DNA of 15,700 bases from Zygnema cylindricum (Eukaryota; Streptophyta; Zygnematophyceae; Zygnematales; Zygnemataceae): NCBI GenBank assembly GCA_037447655.1, contig JBBHKE010001538.1:250001-265700 (forward strand). Reading direction: 5' to 3'. The notes beneath the pieces are model-generated. The model was not told where the DNA came from and searched no databases. It worked only from the letters and a program-made list of their open reading frames with translations. Positions 1-9,100 of this stretch are shown here, piece by piece. Within the stretch, counting starts at the first letter, position 1, and every line of letters begins with the position of its first letter. Position numbers and translations under genes: made by a program.

Positions 1-32
1 ACAATTAGCCTAATTTAGTGTTCCAAAAACTG

Positions 33-189
33 AGATCGATATCTTTTGTTCAATGAGTGACTTGGAAGGATATACCTCGTGTGTAGTCACCCAACAAAGA
101 CGACCACAATCATATTTTTTTTCTCAAACAAATAAGATCAATATTTTTTTTCCAAAGAGTGACTATAATGGGTATACGATGTGCACGTC
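33..189 (+). repeat. Diverged direct repeat, about 55 bp, two copies
   Basis: Two related stretches lie about 102 bp apart (33-87 and 135-189). Both start with AGATC(G/A)ATAT, continue through a T-run and GAGTGACT, and end near GGATATAC or GGGTATAC. The match is imperfect and I judged it by eye. The rest of 1-720 is AT-rich and I see no gene in it. It may hold the decayed left LTR of the copia remnant that follows, but I could not define LTR ends. Confidence 0.3.
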
Positions 190-1530
190 CGTTGCGCTAC
201 GCCCAACCTAAATCTTGTTATTCCTTATAAAACAATATTGATGTAATGACATCGATGAGTGAATACGAATGATATTGCTAGTGAACATTGTAAGGATTAA
301 CGTACTCATCTTGTATTTATTTGTCGATTTCTTTGAGTTCAATTTGGTATTATTCGTTTGGTTTGGTTGTTTTGTTTTCGTTTGTTTATTTTTGTTCAGT
401 GAGTAGTACGACATGGTTTTGTGCTTTCGATCCATCGCACTGTTTTGGTACGATAAAGTGTTCGAGTGTGTTTATACTAATTTGTTGTGTAATGTGACCG
501 AAAGGATGTTTTCGGCTTTCTTGGATAGTAATGTGTTAGAGTTATAGACTAAACTAGGAAAAAACGTCTTTCACAACATACATATTACGGAAGAGAAAAT
601 TGTTAGCCTAATGCATGTTTATTAAAGTGATTGGTATAGTATAGTGATGATGGTGTATTTATCTTATATGTTGTGGTAAATGTTCCCACTGGTTATCTTT
701 TGTCATACCATCTCAGTAGTTGGTATCAAAGTAAGAGTTGTTAGCTTAGGAACTTATGTTAATGCGTGAAGTAACAAGAGGGGGGGGGGAAGCAAAAAAA
801 TCCTAAAGCAAGGAAGTTTGCGGCTTCTTAAGGTTATCACATCTCCCAAATTACTGATGCAGAGTTGGACCAGTCCAATTCATGACCACTTCTTTCCTAC
901 CTGTATTGCCGATGAGTCTTGCAAGATTTAGCGAACCAATTCAAACATGGTGTGAAAGATAGAGGATATAGGTCTTTTAGGAGTTCATTTTATATGAGTA
1001 ACGATTCGATTGACGATGTTGTGAAGAGGTTCAACAATCTTGTTAAGGATCCCACCAATTTTTACAAAATGTTAAAAGAAGACCACAAATTGTAGGTTCC
1101 ACCTGTAATGAGGGTGTTAATTACTTGAACATAACTTACAGTTTGAGAGACGACACAAGTAAAGGATTTGAGAGTACAAGAAAAGTTATTGTCAGATCAC
1201 CCAAAATCGCAAAACTAAACTCATCGTAAGAGAGAAGACACAAGGCAAACACAACGAGGTTGTGGTGGGGTGGTAGAGGAAAAGATTAGTATGTTGCGAG
1301 CGAAGTTTAAACAAACAGTGTTTTATTATCCATGGCATGCTACAAGTGTGAGATACAAGGGCAGTCTATATGCGCAAAGAAGATCCCTTTTTATTGCTAT
1401 TGTGTATTGGCAATAAACGTATAGCGATAAACCGATATTGATAGTTATCGGTTATCGAACTGTGAGGGGTCTCAATATATCGCTCCGAGACCAACAAATT
1501 CCTTATCGGCGATAAGTAGAAAAAAAAATA

Positions 1531-1592
1531 CCACGCTATACAGTAGTACTTTATAATATGTATTATTATATTATTGACTGTATATAGCGTGG
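1531..1592. repeat. Hairpin inside the hAT-like element
   Basis: The arms CCACGCTATACAGT (1531-1544) and ACTGTATATAGCGTGG (1577-1592) are inverted copies, with a 2-bp insertion in the right arm, around an AT-rich loop. It could be a structural part of the transposon or a smaller nested foldback. Confidence 0.55.
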
Positions 1593-1698
1593 CATGCCAC
1601 GTATGACAATCTGTTCCATCCTTTTTATCGCAAGAATTCGAACAACTATCCATATAACTGTACTGAATAAACCGTACAATTATCGCCGATAGTTATCG

Positions 1699-1760
1699 TT
1701 ACCGGTGTTATTGCAAGAAAAAACCAACATTATCGGTTTTTTATTGTGATAACACCGGTA
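1699..1760. repeat. Second hairpin inside the hAT-like element
   Basis: TACCGGTGTTAT and its complement ATAACACCGGTA bound a short segment whose inner parts (AAAAAACC and GGTTTTTT) also pair. The fold is close to 60 bp long with a few mismatches. Confidence 0.5.
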
Positions 1761-2059
1761 CCAATATATCGTGCCAATACATCGATTATAGCAAGCCAAA
1801 AAAATTGACATATCGGTTATAGTCAAACCCTACCGATACACAACACTACTTTTTATGTAAGCCTTACAACTACTAAAGTGGTTAATAGCTTTGGTCTACA
1901 CTCTACAGAAGAGAACCTCGTTGTGATGAAATTTAAAAACCGAAAAACTTCCCAGTCCAACAGCATTAGTGTGCTTTTCCATTGAACGGAGAAGTACCGC
2001 TCCTCGCTTTTCTTCGTTGTTGTGACGCAGAGAGACGGAGGGCCAAGGGTGGCTGGTAC

Positions 2060-2200
2060 TAGTGTTGGGTATCGAGGACCCATTGCCGATATTCAATATA
2101 TATCGAATTTCATGTACCCGATATTCGATATATCGAATTTCAAATTATGGCGATATATCGCCGATATATCGTATCGACGATATATCGAAAATGAAAATTT
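2060..2200 (+). mobile_element. hAT-like left terminus with TATCG subterminal array
   Basis: TAGTGTTGGGTATCG at 2060 closely resembles the inward-read right end of the 1395-1848 element (TAGTGTTGTGTATCG). It is followed by a dense run of CGATAT/ATATCG words between about 2088 and 2190, several forming perfect CGATATATCG palindromes. I did not find a matching right end or an 8-bp duplication, so this may be a truncated element or one whose other end is disrupted by the C/G palindrome. Confidence 0.4.
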
Positions 2201-2216
2201 TACAATTTTTTTTCAA

Positions 2217-2218
<2 letters not shown>

Positions 2219-2251
<33 letters not shown>

Positions 2252-2278
2252 CGGGGGGGGGGGGGGGGGGGGGGGGGG
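2219..2278. repeat. Homopolymer palindrome: C32, GC, G26
   Basis: A run of 32 C (2219-2250) is followed by GC and then 26 G (2253-2278), so both halves are perfectly self-complementary around a CGCG centre. It is embedded in AT-rich DNA. Poly-proline and poly-glycine reading frames across it are by-products and not genes. It may be real or an assembly artefact, because poly-C meeting poly-G is what a mis-joined or snap-back read would produce. Confidence 0.85.
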
Positions 2279-2300
2279 AGCGGCAAAATATCCGTAGGAT

Positions 2301-2330
2301 TCTCCGTATTTGTCAAATTTTGTACGGAGA
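2301..2330. repeat. Short inverted repeat TCTCCGTA / TACGGAGA
   Basis: Perfect 8-bp arms at 2301-2308 and 2323-2330 lie around a 14-nt AT-rich spacer, just after the C/G palindrome. The right arm overlaps a TTGTACGGA word. Confidence 0.5.
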
Positions 2331-2448
2331 CCTATAATAGTGTAAGCATGTTTGCGACCGACATTTTTTTTTTCAAAGATCCAAATTACCATAACCAAAC
2401 AATTAGAATGTATGATTTTTTCCAAAATTTTCAATTTCTTAAATAGCG

Positions 2449-2512
2449 TACACCACGGTAATTATTTTTATACGCTAAAAAAACTTACACGCTAATAACG
2501 ATTGGCGGTGTA
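2449..2512. mobile_element. Tiny MITE, TA-CACC...GGTG-TA family
   Basis: A 64-bp unit bounded by TACACC and GGTGTA. The right end read inward, CACCGCCAATCGTTATTAG, is close to the termini of the larger copies at 9353-9543 and 13212-13425. The left end is more diverged. TA dinucleotides on both outer sides fit a Tc1/mariner-type TA duplication. It is probably an internally deleted derivative. Confidence 0.45.
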
Positions 2513-4059
2513 CTGTACCGGTACTATTCTGTCACGTGTGCCAGTTTACTGTAAAGCACTCCTGTAGCAAATCACCAAACCGAACTGCCGGAAAACCGGT
2601 CGAGTTCGGTTTAAATTTCAAAAACGGTTTCGGCCCAAATCGCGCCGAACGCTAATGATGACTGTGGTCTCCCATGATACAAGAACTTGCCCAAACGACA
2701 AACATGTCAGCACTACAAAGTACAGCGGTATGCATTTCCAACATGACATGCTGCCAGGTTGCGACAAACAATTCCGATGGTCATATCACGTAAGGCTGCA
2801 ACTAGACGTAAATCGAGGCAATCTCGACCGTCCAATACAGGATCCAGATAGATGGGATAGACAACGTTCCGATACCTCTCCTGAGTAGGAAGAGAGTGAA
2901 TCGTGGGGAGAAAATCTTGCCGATTTCTTCACCGGACGGTCAAGATATTCTGAAAGCTAATCATTTTAGGTTTTGAATAAAATATTCAGGTATCTGATGA
3001 TGTCATCTAATTTGGAACTGCTTTGTCCGTACCTGCCAGTTTGGCAACATATCGTGTATTTATTGCTAATAAAGTACGCTAATATAGCATCGTTTTTATG
3101 CCATCTTTTTGTACAGTTTCGTACTTTTTGGTTTCCGGTTATCCTGCCACCAAAAGTTTCAGCCACTGACATTTCGACCTCGGTCTGACGTGTTGGAAAA
3201 TGACGATCTGGAGTTGCTCGGATACTTGAATAATACTGTACGGAAGAAAAGAGCCACCGACAAATGCTTTCGACCGACCGTGAGACGTTCGATCTAGAAG
3301 TACAGAGATGGACTGTCACGAGAGAATTCCTGTACGGAAACGTGTGAAAGTTTGAACACGTGCGAAGGAACAGGCGATTCTTTTACCGTATGGATGGCTC
3401 GGCCGGTAGGTCGAGCCGTCTTCGGTCAGAAAAAAAAAGAGTCGTACATTGTGCATATATCGGTCAAGTAAAAAAAGGTACATCTCAAAAAGGTTTTCTC
3501 TAAAAGATTGTACGGATATTCTCCACTTCAAATAATTGTAGCGGGTTAAAAAGTGTGACTGGAAAGACGGCATTGTGGATGCTAGATTATGTACGGAAAC
3601 CAAGCGGAAATTGACACCACTCGTCCATGTTTTGCAATTATTTTTATCCACACTATTTACAGTAAAAACATAAAATTTTGATTCCCAAACTAGGCCTGAC
3701 CATTGTATTTAAGGTATAACAGGAACGGAGAAATATGCAAAGTAATTGATGCTGACATTTACGGTCAGCTAAAAAACTCGACTATCTAACAAGGGTTTTC
3801 TGAGAGACGAAAAAACGTGTTTTTTCTGTTTTTTTTTGTTTTTTTTTTGTTTTTTTGTTCAATTTCAAATTGAGGCGAATGCGCTCTTTCCGAAAGAATT
3901 CAAAACGTCCAATGATCTCACCAGAATTAGCGTTGATTTCTGATTTCGTCTGTTCTGGACTGCTGCTTACACGTGTCTTCTCGAGATTGCAGGTTTTGTC
4001 TCACACGGTGCAAAGTGACAAAATGATAAAAAAAAATGTTTTCAAAATTTGAAATCCCA
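2513..4059. other. Intergenic region upstream of the IQD gene
   Basis: I recognise no gene here. A 77-residue open frame at 2655-2888 has ordinary composition but no recognisable motif. A 6-bp inverted repeat, GGCTCG...CGAGCC, lies at 3396-3417. Several GTACGGA heptamers occur (annotated separately). Long T-runs are present near 3820-3860. The region probably includes the distal promoter of the IQD gene. Confidence 0.5.
3026..3597. promoter_or_regulatory. Cluster of GTACGGA/TCCGTAC words (possible SBP/SPL sites)
   Basis: The non-palindromic heptamer occurs at 3026-3032 (as TCCGTAC), 3238-3244, 3332-3338, 3510-3516 and 3591-3597, with a sixth copy at 2322-2328. The copies at 2320-2328 and 3508-3516 read TTGTACGGA, the complement of TCCGTACAA. 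Plant SBP-box (SPL) proteins bind a GTAC core, with TNCGTACAA as a described optimum. The cluster lies 0.7-2 kb upstream of the IQD start codon. Function is inference. Confidence 0.35.
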
Positions 4060-4273
4060 GATATATTATTTTTTTCGCAAGGAAGTACAATTTCTTTTGT
4101 CGCCTAGTGTGGACCTTACTGGCTGTGTATTTGCTTGAGCAAGGGGGAGGAAGAGACAGAGAGTGAGAGAGGGAGCGACAGAGTGAGGAAAAAAAATAGA
4201 TAGAGAGAGGGAGAGAGAGAGAGAGTGGGAGGGAGGGAGAGAAAGAGAGAAGCAGGGGAGAGAGAGGGAGATT
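4060..4273 (+). promoter_or_regulatory. GA-rich 5' leader of the IQD gene
   Basis: A possible TATA-like stretch (AGATATATTATT) starts at about 4058. From about 4140 to the start codon the sequence is almost pure purine, with (GA)n runs around 4203-4230. GA repeats next to plant start codons are known binding sites for BPC/GAGA-binding factors. An in-frame TGA at 4184-4186 with no ATG between it and 4274 supports the chosen start. I see no upstream ATG between 4060 and 4274. The exact transcription start cannot be read from the sequence. Confidence 0.5.
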
Positions 4274-4336
4274 ATGGGAGCCCCGGAATGGTTTCGGAGT
4301 TTTCTTCGTCGAGGAAAAAGATTTAAAGCCGGCGAC
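4274..4336 (+). CDS. IQD: IQD exon 1 (residues 1-21)
   Basis: Encodes [21 protein letters not shown] and ends at the donor GAC|GTGAGA, phase 0. The MG...W(F/I)(K/R)S(F/L)(L/I) pattern is the usual IQD start. The start ATG has G at +4. Because the exon is short and joined across 1.26 kb, the assignment rests on family resemblance and phase; an additional small exon in intron 1 cannot be excluded. Confidence 0.75.
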
Positions 4337-5063
4337 GTGAGATTTCATTTTGTTTTTTTTTCGTTATTTTTTTTTTCTGCCCATTATTCATATTCTAATT
4401 TTATTTTACTGTTGGTATTTCTCTTGTCTATTTACACCCATTGCTGGGGATCCATTTCTTCTCAAATTTAGTTTTTTTTTTTTTTTTTTTTAATTTTCTG
4501 TTGGAAGTAAACTAAGGAAGGTCTTATGGGAATGTAACCGAGAATAAGAAATACATGAGAAATGGAAAAAGAAAACATCGTAAGTTTATTTAGAACCAAT
4601 GAGAAGTTTTAATTATTTTGTCTTTTTACGTTTTCTGCTCTCATTAGGGTTTCCAGATTGCACATTTCATGTTTGTCTTTTTTTCAAATTTTGTCAAATT
4701 TTGTCAAATTTGTCAAATTTTGTCGGATTTGGTCTCTCTTTTTGCATAAAAAATAAAATAATTTATAAATTTATTTATTTCTTCTTTCCTCTCTGTTTAG
4801 TTACTCACTTCTTTTCCTTAACCAAGTGAAACTCAAAAGCTGCAAACTGAAAACTGAAAATTATGTTTTTATACTCCCTGGGATTACAGTTTTTCTCCCT
4901 CTATTTCTCTTCTCTCCTTATCCGTCCCTCTCTCTCCTCCCTCCCCATTCCTCCTTCTCCCGCGCTCTACTGTTGTCTCTACATCCGTCTCTTCCTCTCA
5001 TCTCCTTTGTCTCTCTGTCTCCTTCCCTTTTACTCTATTCACTGCTTGTGCTTCCTACTCTTC

Positions 5064-5098
<35 letters not shown>

Positions 5099-6144
5099 CC
5101 TCTCTCTCTCGCTCTCACTCTCTCCTCTCTTTCTCTCTCCTCTCTATCTCTCCTCTCTTTCTCCTTCTCTCTCTTTCTCTCACTCTCTATATTTCTCTCT
5201 CTCTCTCTCCTCTCTCTCTTTCTCTTTCCGCTCTCTCTCCCTCTCTCTCTTCCTTTCTCTCTTCCTCTCTCTCTCCCACTCTCTCGCTCCCCCCTGCAGC
5301 CTCCCTGCCCTCCCCCATCAAAATACATTTCCACATTTATGTGGACATAGATGTCTACATCATTTTCCACTCCTTCTTCTCTCCCATAACGGAAGGAACA
5401 GAACTGAACGGAACTGTAAATTTTCATTTACGGAAATGAATGCTCTTTCCCGCAGTGGAAACAGAACTGGATGCTTTTCTCACAACGCAAGGGATTCTCT
5501 ATCAGTAATAAGCCATTTGTTTTCCGTAAGCGAACCGAATCCTTTTTCCGTAACGAAACTCAACGCTTCTTCCGTTTCACTGTTTCCATGTTCTCAGTCC
5601 ACCGAGGGAAACGCTTCTGCCACTCACCAGCAGAGCTCTCGCGGAACTTCTCCGACAAAAGGGTCCAGAAAAGATAAAAAAGACGATTCCCGCATGCAAC
5701 CAACTGGCGATTTGGTCGGTGCAGAAAAAGCCAAAGGAGAAAGTCGGACAGTTGTGGTTCAGTTAAAGGGGTACCAACCGGGAATGGCGATGGAGGAGTG
5801 GGCGGCCATAAGAATACAAACCGCTTTTCGGGGATATCTGGTAAAGAGTGGTTTAATTATGCCATTTTTTTGATGTACCTTTTACGTTTAGTTTTTTTTT
5901 TTTTTGTTTGAAGTGTCTTCTCCTGTTTTTTGGACCTCCGTTCTTTTTTTGGCTTTTCAAAGTTGGAGGAGGTTTTTTGTTGGGATTTTTTTTTTTTTTT
6001 CCCCCTGTTGGCAATCAAGTTTTCTTGTTGTTTCAGAGGTTTTTATTTGAAGGTATAATTTTTCCCTCTTCCCTTTGTTTTCATTTTTGCTCTTTTTTTT
6101 CTTTTTTTCCTCTCTTCCTTACCGTTTTCCTTCCACCTCCTACA

Positions 6145-6189
<45 letters not shown>

Positions 6190-9100
6190 CTCTCCCCTTC
6201 TCCTCCCCTTTTGCACTTGTTTTATTTTTCCTTCTTGCGTGTCTTCCTTCTACTTTCTCGTCCTTCTCCCCCTTCACGTGTGCTTCCCTTCCCTCCCCCT
6301 TTCCACACTTCGTCTTTATTACTCCTTCCTCTTCCTTTTTTCCCTCTCCCCTCCTTTCCCATTCCCTGAACACACTACGTCTCCCTCCTCTCCCGAGCCT
6401 GTCTTCCTCTTCTCCCTGACCCCCTTGTCTCAACCCCTTTTTTTCTTGTCTATTTTAACTTGTTGTCCGTTCTTCTCCTTCACTTCCCGTCTTTCTCCTC
6501 TTGCCCTCGTCCATTCTCCCTTTTCCCCTTTTCTCTCCCTTCCCCCTATGGTGGCCCTCACCTCCCTCCCTAACATCTCCTCCTCGAATGCCTCTCCCTC
6601 AAACTGCTTCTCTCAATGCCTCCCCCCATATTCCTTTACCCATTCCGCCGACCTTACATATCTTCCCTGTTTCCCTCGCTCTCTACTCTTCCTCCCTCTC
6701 CCCTCCCAGGCCTCTCCCCCAACCCTCCCTCTACCACCTGCTGTCTCTGCAGCTCCTCCCTCCCGGCCCCTCCCCCCTCTCAAACCCTCCTTTTCAAATC
6801 ACGCCCCCTCCCTTCCCCTTCCGCCTCTAACCCCCACCTCCCCGTCACATCCCTCTCGCTAACGCTTCCTCTCTTACAGGCTCTCCCCATAAAACCTCCC
6901 TTCTCACCGTCCCTAACACCCGCCATCCTATCACTTCTCCCCCTATCACCTCTCCCTCTTATTACCTCCCCCCTTAACTACCTTTCTTCTTCCTCCCCCC
7001 CCTTCCCTGCCCCCCCTTTACCACCTCCTGCTCCCCCAGGCCCCTCGTCCTCTCTGCTGTCTACGCTTCCTCTTCCGCCATCATCCCTAATTCCTCCCTC
7101 CTTAACACCTCCTGCCCCTTGAAAAACCCATTTCCCCCACCCTATCCCCTTCCCTTCCCCCCTGCCGCTCTCCCCCTCTCCCGCTCTGCCCCTTCCCCCC
7201 CACCTCCTCCCCCCCTAGATAACGCATTCCACCATTCTCTCCCCCCTCCCCCCCCCCACACTCCCTCCTCGCCCTCCACTCCCTCCTCTCTCTTGCCCCC
7301 CTCCAGACCCTCCCCGCCGGGCACATCGTGCAGACCCCCCCACCCCCTGAACACTCCCCCCTCCTCCACTACCCCCTCCCCCCTCTAAACTCCCCTATTC
7401 TTTCCTCTCCACATCCCCTTCCCTTCCAAACACCCTTCCCTCCTCCCTCCTCCCCTTAACACCCCCCCTAAAATCTCCTCCCCTAAAAACTCCCCACCCC
7501 CCTTTTTAACACCCCCACCCCCCTTAACAACTTCCCCCCAACCCCCTCCCCCTCTAAAAAACACATTTCCCTCTCCCTCTCCCCCTCCCCCTCCCCCTGT
7601 CCCTCCAAAAACACATTCCCCTCTCCCCTCCCCCTCCTCCCCCTCTAAAAAACACATTCCTCCCCCTCCTAAAGAGCACACCCCCCCCCTCCCCGTCCTA
7701 AAGAGCACCCCCCCCCCCCCTCCCCTGTAGGCCCGTCGCGCCCTCCGTTGCCTGCGCGGTCTGGTGCGTCTGCAGGCTCTGGCTCGCGGGCACATAGTGC
7801 GGCGCCAGGCGGCAGTCACGCTCAGATGCATGCACGCGCTGGTCCGGGTGCAGGCCAGAGTCAGGGCAAGGAGGGTCAGGAGGAGCAGGTGACAACAGGG
7901 GGGTGTGCTTTGCACAGGGGGAGGGGGGAGAGGGAAGCAGGGTGTCGTGACGGGGGAAGGGGTGCATGCAGGGGGTTGGTAAGGGTGAAGGGAAGGGAGA
8001 GGGAAAGGAGAGTCGAAATGAGCAGGTGGAGGGTTGGGAGAGGGGGTTTTAACTAGGCTCAGCAAAGGAAGATAGTGAGACTGTGTATTATTAAATCTCA
8101 AATTGTGGACACAAAAGACAAATATTTCTGGACGGCTTCTTTTTCAACACATTTTTTTAGGGTTGCACCTTTTTAGTGACAGTGCTCCGCGCTAAATTTT
8201 GTGACTGGAAAAACAAACTGAAATTTAGTGTTTTCTTCATTAATTACGGTGGAAATCTTCGTACACTTTCTCACCAGTGAGTAAAAAAAACATATATATT
8301 TTCGGTTTAAGAGTCAACAAAAAAAATAAAATCGGCAATGAAGTACAGAAAACAAAAATCATCGATGCAAGTTTTAAAAAAATATTTAGAAATATTGCAC
8401 ATTTAAAAAGATCAACACAAATTTAAGTTGGGTTGACTTGTGGGATATCTGGATATTAGTGCAAACCCTCATTTTTCTATTGGCTCACTTATTCTTGGTT
8501 TTTTTTGTGTTTTTCTTTCTTTTGGCGTTTTCCAGAGAAGGTTTGTTAGTTCAGAGGCAAATTGAGATGATTTCAGATCGACAGAAGGAAGATGCAGCTT
8601 TCAAAAAACATGAAGTGAGTGACAAAACTCCTCTCTCCGTCTCCCTCTTCTCTCTCTTCCCTCATTCCGCTCCTCTGTCTCGTGTCGGCACTCTCCTCTG
8701 CACTCTCCCTTACCTGTTGCCTTCCCAATACCCTCCATCCGATTCCCTTTTTCTCCTCTCCTCCTTTTGTCTTTTTCCCTCTTCTCTGCCGTCTCTTTTA
8801 TCCCTCTCCTTCTCTCCCCCATTTCACTTGTTCTCCCCCCTCCCTTCTGCTAATACTTTTCTACACAATCCTTTTATTTCATGCATCGTTTTACTGACTT
8901 GAGGATTGAGCTTTTCTGAATTTGACGACATTAAGTGTTCTGATTTTTTACATCGAAAAAGACATTTCTGCCCTTCAAACCGTTCTTTGGTTTAGAGTGA
9001 TTTTCTAAGATTTGAAGGCTAAGACTTTTTACTTTTGCTGCAAAAGCTTATTTCTCTGCATTGCTTTTTACGTCGATAACCGGAAAATTATATTTTAAAT

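Larger units (their letters stand above)
1395..1848. mobile_element. Non-autonomous hAT-like DNA transposon, about 454 bp
   Basis: The element is flanked by an exact 8-bp direct repeat, CTTTTTAT, at 1387-1394 and 1849-1856. An 8-bp target duplication is the hallmark of hAT transposons. The ends form an imperfect terminal inverted repeat: left TGCTATTGTGTATTGG (1395-1410), and the right end read inward TAGTGTTGTGTATCGG, matching at 12 of 16 positions. The interior carries no credible reading frame. It is rich in TATCG/CGATA words and contains two hairpins (1531-1592 and about 1699-1760). Subterminal copies of a short word are usual transposase-binding sites in hAT elements. It sits inside the copia gag remnant, so it is younger than that insertion. 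Family assignment rests on TSD length and TIR form only. Confidence 0.68.
721..2059 (+). pseudogene. Decayed copia-type retrotransposon 5' region with gag remnant
   Basis: At 721 the sequence TGGTATCAAAG resembles the tRNA-iMet-complementary primer-binding site of copia elements (usual form TGGTATCAGAGC). Downstream, 1021-1041 reads VKRFNNL, a typical patch of the copia Gag capsid region. In another frame, 1338-1373 reads a CYKC start followed by a further Cys, resembling the Gag CCHC zinc knuckle, but Gln replaces the His and the final Cys spacing is short. Stop codons and a frame change separate the two patches, so the gene is broken. The remnant is interrupted by the insertion at 1395-1848, after which the knuckle frame remains open for some distance past 1857. 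No protease, integrase or reverse transcriptase was seen. The copia assignment is inference from short motifs. The left LTR was not resolved, and the right limit is arbitrary. Confidence 0.42.
4337..5597 (+). other. IQD intron 1
   Basis: Donor GTGAGA, acceptor TTCTCAG. It opens with T-rich sequence, including a T-run of about 20 nt near 4471-4490. It contains a tandem (GTCAAATTTT)n repeat at about 4684-4724 and then becomes CT-rich from about 4890 to 5300, including (TC)15 at 5067-5096. Long Ser/Leu/Pro frames across it are low-complexity by-products. Confidence 0.7.
5841..7730 (+). other. IQD intron 2, polypyrimidine-rich, 1.89 kb
   Basis: Donor GTAAAG, acceptor TCCCCTGTAG. From about 6055 to 7730 the sense strand is almost entirely C and T, shifting from T-rich at the 5' side to C-rich at the 3' side. 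It includes (CT)20 at 6147-6186 and an imperfect minisatellite near 7551-7720. Stop codons need purines, so long Pro/Leu/Ser frames appear by default. I see no gene. Confidence 0.85.

Noticed and set aside
2022-2434. Poly-proline/poly-glycine frames on both strands
   Set aside because: Produced by the C32/G26 homopolymer; nothing else in them is protein-like.
2655-2888. 77-codon + strand frame with ordinary composition
   Set aside because: No recognisable motif, not joined to neighbours by clear splice sites, and of a length expected by chance. A homology search would decide.
4826-5350. Long Ser/Leu/Pro open frame on the + strand
   Set aside because: Lies in CT microsatellite sequence of IQD intron 1; stop codons need purines, so such frames arise by composition. 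No domain.
5035-5427. Arg/Glu-rich open frame on the minus strand
   Set aside because: Antisense of the CT repeats, an (RERE)n-type by-product.
5908-7388. Several overlapping Pro/Leu/Ser/Phe-rich frames on the + strand
   Set aside because: All fall in the polypyrimidine intron 2, in all frames, with no initiation context or motif.
7385-8101. 238-codon minus-strand frame with Gly and Arg runs
   Set aside because: Antisense of intron 2, IQD exon 3 and intron 3. The sense strand has a well-supported exon here.
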